Made by a program: the position numbers and the translations under genes. Below are positions 61,009 to 64,000 of a DNA stretch of 64,000 nucleotides, in pieces (the stretch's first letter is position 1; the number at the start of each line of letters is the position of its first letter). The notes under the pieces are model-generated. The model saw nothing but the letters and a program-made list of their open reading frames with translations, did no database searches and was not told the origin of the DNA. This DNA comes from an uncultured Bacteroides sp. (GTDB taxonomy: Bacteria; Bacteroidota; Bacteroidia; Bacteroidales; Bacteroidaceae), in NCBI GenBank assembly GCA_944322345.1, contig CALUOO010000015.1, positions 1 to 64,000 on the forward strand, written 5' to 3'.

Positions 61009-63198
61009 TCATCTTATGAATAGCAGTTCACGATATTTAGGCAAAGTCCACATCTGATCATCAACAATCAGCTCCAGTTTATCGATGTGATAACGGATCT
61101 GTTCCAACATCGGTGAAATAGTATCATGATAAGCAACCGCCTTCTCACGCTCATCCATTATCTTATTGGCGACTTTACGGGCTTCTACCATTGCGTCTAC
61201 ATGCTCCTTGATATAAATGGTATGTTCGGCAATCTCCTTAATTATTGCCATATTTCCTGCAGACAGATGATCCGCCTCCTGAGCAGGCAAAAGTCCTTTC
61301 ATCTTATACACATTGTCGAGCAACTTCGTCTGATATTCGGTTGCAATAGGAACTATATGATTCATCACCAAGTCACCTAACACACGAGCTTCTATCTGGA
61401 TTTTTTTAGTATAAGTCTCCCATTTCACCTCATTACGTGCTTCCAGTTCTTTCTGCGTCATAACTCCGGTCAGTTCAAACATTCGGATACTTTCCGGAGC
61501 AAGATAACTGTCGAAAATGACAGGGCAACTGGTTTCACAATCTAGGCCTCTACGAGCAGCCTCAGCTTTCCACTCATCACTGTAGCCATTACCGTCAAAA
61601 CGGATAGGCTTACTAAGCTTAATGTATTTTCGGATCACCTGAATAATTGCAGAAATCTTCGGCTGTCCTTGACTTATCAGTTCATCCACATCCTTTTTAA
61701 AACAGATAAGTTGCTCTGCAACAGCCGTGTTCAGTGCAATCATGGCACTGGCACAATTGGCTTCGGAACCTACTGCACGGAATTCGAAACGGTTTCCGGT
61801 AAACGCAAAAGGAGAAGTACGGTTACGGTCTGTGTTATCAATCAAAAGTTCGGGTATTTGTGGTATATCCAACTTCATCCCATGCTTTCCTCCCAACGTG
61901 ATCAACTCGTCCGTCGAACTATCTTCCATATGATCCAGTACTTTGCTTAGTTGTCTTCCCAAGAAAGAAGAAATAATGGCAGGAGGTGCTTCGTTCGCTC
62001 CTAAACGATGGGCATTGGTAGCACTCATGATAGAGGCTTTCAACAATCCGTTATGACGATAGACTGCCATAAGTGTATTCACAACAAAAGTTATAAACCG
62101 CAGATTCTCTTCGGCCGTTTTACCCGGTGCCATCAGCAATATACCCGTATCCGTCCCCAGTGACCAGTTATTATGTTTACCCGATCCGTTAACTCCTTTA
62201 AACGGCTTCTCGTGTAGTAAAACACGGAATCCGTGTGTACGCGCCACTTTTCTCATGAGTGACATAATAAGCATATTATGATCTACAGCCAGATTGCATT
62301 CTTCAAATATCGGAGCTAGTTCAAACTGATTGGGGGCAACCTCATTGTGTCGTGTTTTAACAGGAATACCAAGTTCCAATGCTTGGATTTCCAAGTCCTT
62401 CATAAAAGCAGCAACGCGAGTCGGAATAGCACCAAAATAGTGATCTTCCAGCTGTTGGTTCTTTGAGGCTTCATGTCCCATCAATGTACGTCCGGTCAGC
62501 AGTAAGTCAGGGCGTGCGGCATAAAGCCCTTCGTCCACCAGAAAGTACTCCTGTTCCCACCCAAGATAAGCAACAACTTTCTTCACCTCAGGATTGAAAT
62601 ATTGGCAAACATCCACTGCCGCTTTGTTTACAGCACGCAAGGCTTTCAACAACGGAGTCTTATAGTCAAGTGATTCTCCCGTATAAGCTATAAACACAGT
62701 AGGTATACACAACGTATCATCTACTACAAACACAGGAGAAGACGGGTCCCATGCACTATAACCACGTGCTTCGAACGTATTCCGAATTCCACCACTAGGA
62801 AATGACGAAGCATCGGGTTCCTGCTGCACCAACAGTTTGCCAGAAAATTCTTCCATCATTCCGCCCTTACCATCGTGTTCAATAAAAGCATCATGCTTTT
62901 CGGCTGTACCCTCGGTCAATGGCTGGAACCAGTGAGTATAATGGGTAGCTCCCAACTCCATAGCCCATTGTTTCATGCCTTCTGCGACCTTGTCTGCAAT
63001 ATCACGGTCGAGTGCAACGCCATTGTCCATTGCATCTACAAGTTTATTATATACAGAGGTAGGCAAATACTTGAACATCTTTTCACGACTGAAGACATAC
63101 TTTGCGAAGTAATCGCTCGGGCGCTCCGACGGAGCAGTTACCTCTAAAGGTTTTGTCTGGAAAGCTTTCTCCACAACCCTAAATCTTAACTTTGACAT
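61009..63198 (-). CDS. glnN: Type III glutamine synthetase
   Basis: Makes glutamine from glutamate and ammonia. The 729-residue length is that of the GSIII class of Bacteroides and cyanobacteria, much longer than GSI. Motifs include VVDDTLCIPTVFIAYTGESLDYKTPLL, GVNGSGKHNNWSLGTDTG (ATP and active site) and FEFRAVGSEANCASAM. It is preceded by an AT-rich leader and a TATTTTTGC box. A palindrome triplet lies about 500 bp upstream. Confidence 0.95.
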   Translation of the reverse strand: MSKLRFRVVEKAFQTKPLEVTAPSERPSDYFAKYVFSREKMFKYLPTSVYNKLVDAMDNGVALDRDIADKVAEGMKQWAMELGATHYTHWFQPLTEGTAEKHDAFIEHDGKGGMMEEFSGKLLVQQEPDASSFPSGGIRNTFEARGYSAWDPSSPVFVVDDTLCIPTVFIAYTGESLDYKTPLLKALRAVNKAAVDVCQYFNPEVKKVVAYLGWEQEYFLVDEGLYAARPDLLLTGRTLMGHEASKNQQLEDHYFGAIPTRVAAFMKDLEIQALELGIPVKTRHNEVAPNQFELAPIFEECNLAVDHNMLIMSLMRKVARTHGFRVLLHEKPFKGVNGSGKHNNWSLGTDTGILLMAPGKTAEENLRFITFVVNTLMAVYRHNGLLKASIMSATNAHRLGANEAPPAIISSFLGRQLSKVLDHMEDSSTDELITLGGKHGMKLDIPQIPELLIDNTDRNRTSPFAFTGNRFEFRAVGSEANCASAMIALNTAVAEQLICFKKDVDELISQGQPKISAIIQVIRKYIKLSKPIRFDGNGYSDEWKAEAARRGLDCETSCPVIFDSYLAPESIRMFELTGVMTQKELEARNEVKWETYTKKIQIEARVLGDLVMNHIVPIATEYQTKLLDNVYKMKGLLPAQEADHLSAGNMAIIKEIAEHTIYIKEHVDAMVEARKVANKIMDEREKAVAYHDTISPMLEQIRYHIDKLELIVDDQMWTLPKYRELLFIR

Positions 63199-63334
63199 AA
63201 TAGCTCAATTTTAGTTTATTAATAATAGATGTTTGATCATATATTTATATTACCATATTCACATATAAAACAATATTTTAATAACAATAAGATATATAAT
63301 ACAATATTATTACATCTTTTTTCTATTATCCATT

Positions 63335-63343
63335 GCAAAAATA
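63335..63343 (-). promoter_or_regulatory. Probable glnN promoter -7 box
   Basis: The minus strand reads TATTTTTGC, 137 nt before the glnN ATG. The leader is very AT-rich. No clear -33. Confidence 0.45.
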
Positions 63344-63696
63344 GAGCTTTTAGACGAAATGAAAATCAGTATCCATGAAATGTATATAACCGAAAGAATA
63401 CATGTTTTATTTTAAAACTAAAACACATATATATAGTAAAAGAAACATTAGAAATCACACGATTAGCAATTAAATCATTACACAAGAGAAAATCATAAAA
63501 CTTTTTATCGGGAGAAAATACAGTCTGCGCTATCCTGACTACACCAGAAGCATATATAAAAAAGACAACCGCCTTACTTACAACAAACATCAGATGAGTA
63601 GGACACTCCCCTCTCTTTTCCTGAAACAGAATAAAACGGAAGGCTGGACAGACAACATATTTCTCCATTCCAGCATAAAGGATACGGCATTTGCAT
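63344..63696. other. Intergenic DNA without a supported gene
   Basis: A 117-codon minus-strand frame (63366-63719) begins inside the palindrome triplet and has no recognisable domain. I see no promoter, terminator or RNA gene here. Confidence 0.5.
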
Positions 63697-63776
63697 GAGA
63701 TGTACATCTCATACTGCACGACATGCCCATGTCATACAGTATGAGATGGACATGTCGTACATATTCAGCAACCTTT
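63697..63776 (-). repeat. 23-bp-pitch palindrome triplet, copy 3 (inverted)
   Basis: GAGATGTACATCTC (a full palindrome), GACATGCCCATGTC and GAGATGGACATGTC start at 63697, 63720 and 63743, 23 bp apart. In the reverse direction the leader AAGGTTGCTGAATATGTAC lies 19 bp before the first unit, as in copies 1 and 2. Confidence 0.9.
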
Positions 63777-63847
63777 CACCGAAAATCGGTAGCCCTATTG
63801 CAGTTTTATTCCAATAACGTACTGACACATCAGCCGATACCAGTCTG

Positions 63848-63895
63848 TAAAAAGAAAACCGCTGCTGCTACTTGATTACAAGAAGCGACAGCGGT
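63848..63895 (-). terminator. dapL terminator
   Basis: Imperfect 16-bp stem (63858-63873 with 63880-63895). On the minus strand it is followed by TTTTCTTTTT. Confidence 0.75.
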
Positions 63896-63917
63896 ATATC
63901 CTTTCCTGAAAGATCGC

Positions 63918-64000
63918 TTATATCCAATTGCTAATACGTTGCATAGCCTCCAAGCATTCTTCACGCTCTCCAAAAGCTGTAAGTCGCAAATAACCCTCAC
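63918..64000 (-). CDS. dapL: LL-diaminopimelate aminotransferase, C-terminal fragment
   Basis: The last 26 codons of a minus-strand gene that continues beyond the window. The end, EGYLRLTAFGERE followed by CLEAMQRI, matches the C-terminus of DapL, which makes LL-diaminopimelate directly from tetrahydrodipicolinate for lysine and peptidoglycan. Assignment rests on this short end only. Confidence 0.75.
   Translation of the reverse strand, partial: EGYLRLTAFGEREECLEAMQRISNWI

Noticed and set aside
63366-63719. 117-codon minus-strand frame upstream of glnN
   Set aside because: Begins within a palindrome triplet and shows no recognisable protein features.

Overview
The window looks like chromosomal DNA of a Bacteroides species (Bacteroidales). 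The main reasons are: promoter boxes of the form TAnnTTTG(C) upstream of many genes and almost no Shine-Dalgarno sequences; a rhaB-rhaA-rhaT-rhaD cluster with an AraC-type regulator next to it; surface lipoproteins with acidic export signals; PCMD, DUF4369 and DUF6242-like families; type III glutamine synthetase; the C-terminus of LL-diaminopimelate aminotransferase; and an ArgF-prime-type carbamoyltransferase carrying the proline that marks the succinylornithine enzyme.

Layout. 1-990: decayed or accessory DNA with tRNA-Leu and tRNA-Gly. 995-4875 (minus): prmC-recX, pyrE, an SRPBCC protein and argH, with ribD divergent at 4927. 5978-6930: a gene-poor stretch holding two repeat families. 6966-13921: a lipoprotein, then an envelope cluster uppS-bamA-ompH-ompH-murI. 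14003-20893: DUF2007, proB, a YitT-type membrane protein, lemA, DUF3137, proA and argF-prime. 21007-26039: a secreted unknown and a 1335-residue GH2 beta-galactosidase. 26120-36441 (all minus): two membrane-anchored discoidin-fold proteins, an AraC regulator, a GH127 enzyme, and rhaD, rhaT, rhaA and rhaB. 37020-42558: argR, a GNAT acyltransferase, argG, argC, argD, proC. 42640-48033: an XRE-cupin regulator, an acyl-CoA synthetase and a GH38 alpha-mannosidase. 48314-53229: two PCMD lipoproteins, an outer-membrane barrel protein and an aquaporin. 53621-58553: a probable small RNA, pnp, a degenerate thioredoxin-like lipoprotein, greA and a HIT protein. 58758-64000: tRNA-Phe and tRNA-Pro, a GH27 alpha-galactosidase, glnN and the end of dapL.

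Functionally the window joins arginine and proline synthesis (argH, argF-prime, argR, GNAT, argG, argC, argD; proB, proA, proC), probably through succinylated intermediates, with rhamnose catabolism and several secreted glycosidases. argB and carAB are not in the window.

The most unusual content is intergenic. (1) Three unlinked copies of an array of three 14-bp palindromes spaced exactly 23 bp apart behind a fixed AAGGTT leader (21800, 36711, 63775 inverted). (2) A four-unit, 23-bp-pitch palindrome array directly before the GH38 gene. (3) Two arrays of a 22-bp AAAGGTTAGC unit. (4) A 22-bp GTGCA array. (5) A 40-bp perfect palindrome. (6) A terminator inside the greA leader, resembling the E. 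coli GraL arrangement. (7) A promoter-plus-terminator cassette that looks like a free small RNA. (8) A sequence element shared by the upstream regions of both PCMD genes. All functional statements rest on reading the sequence and on family knowledge; no search was run.
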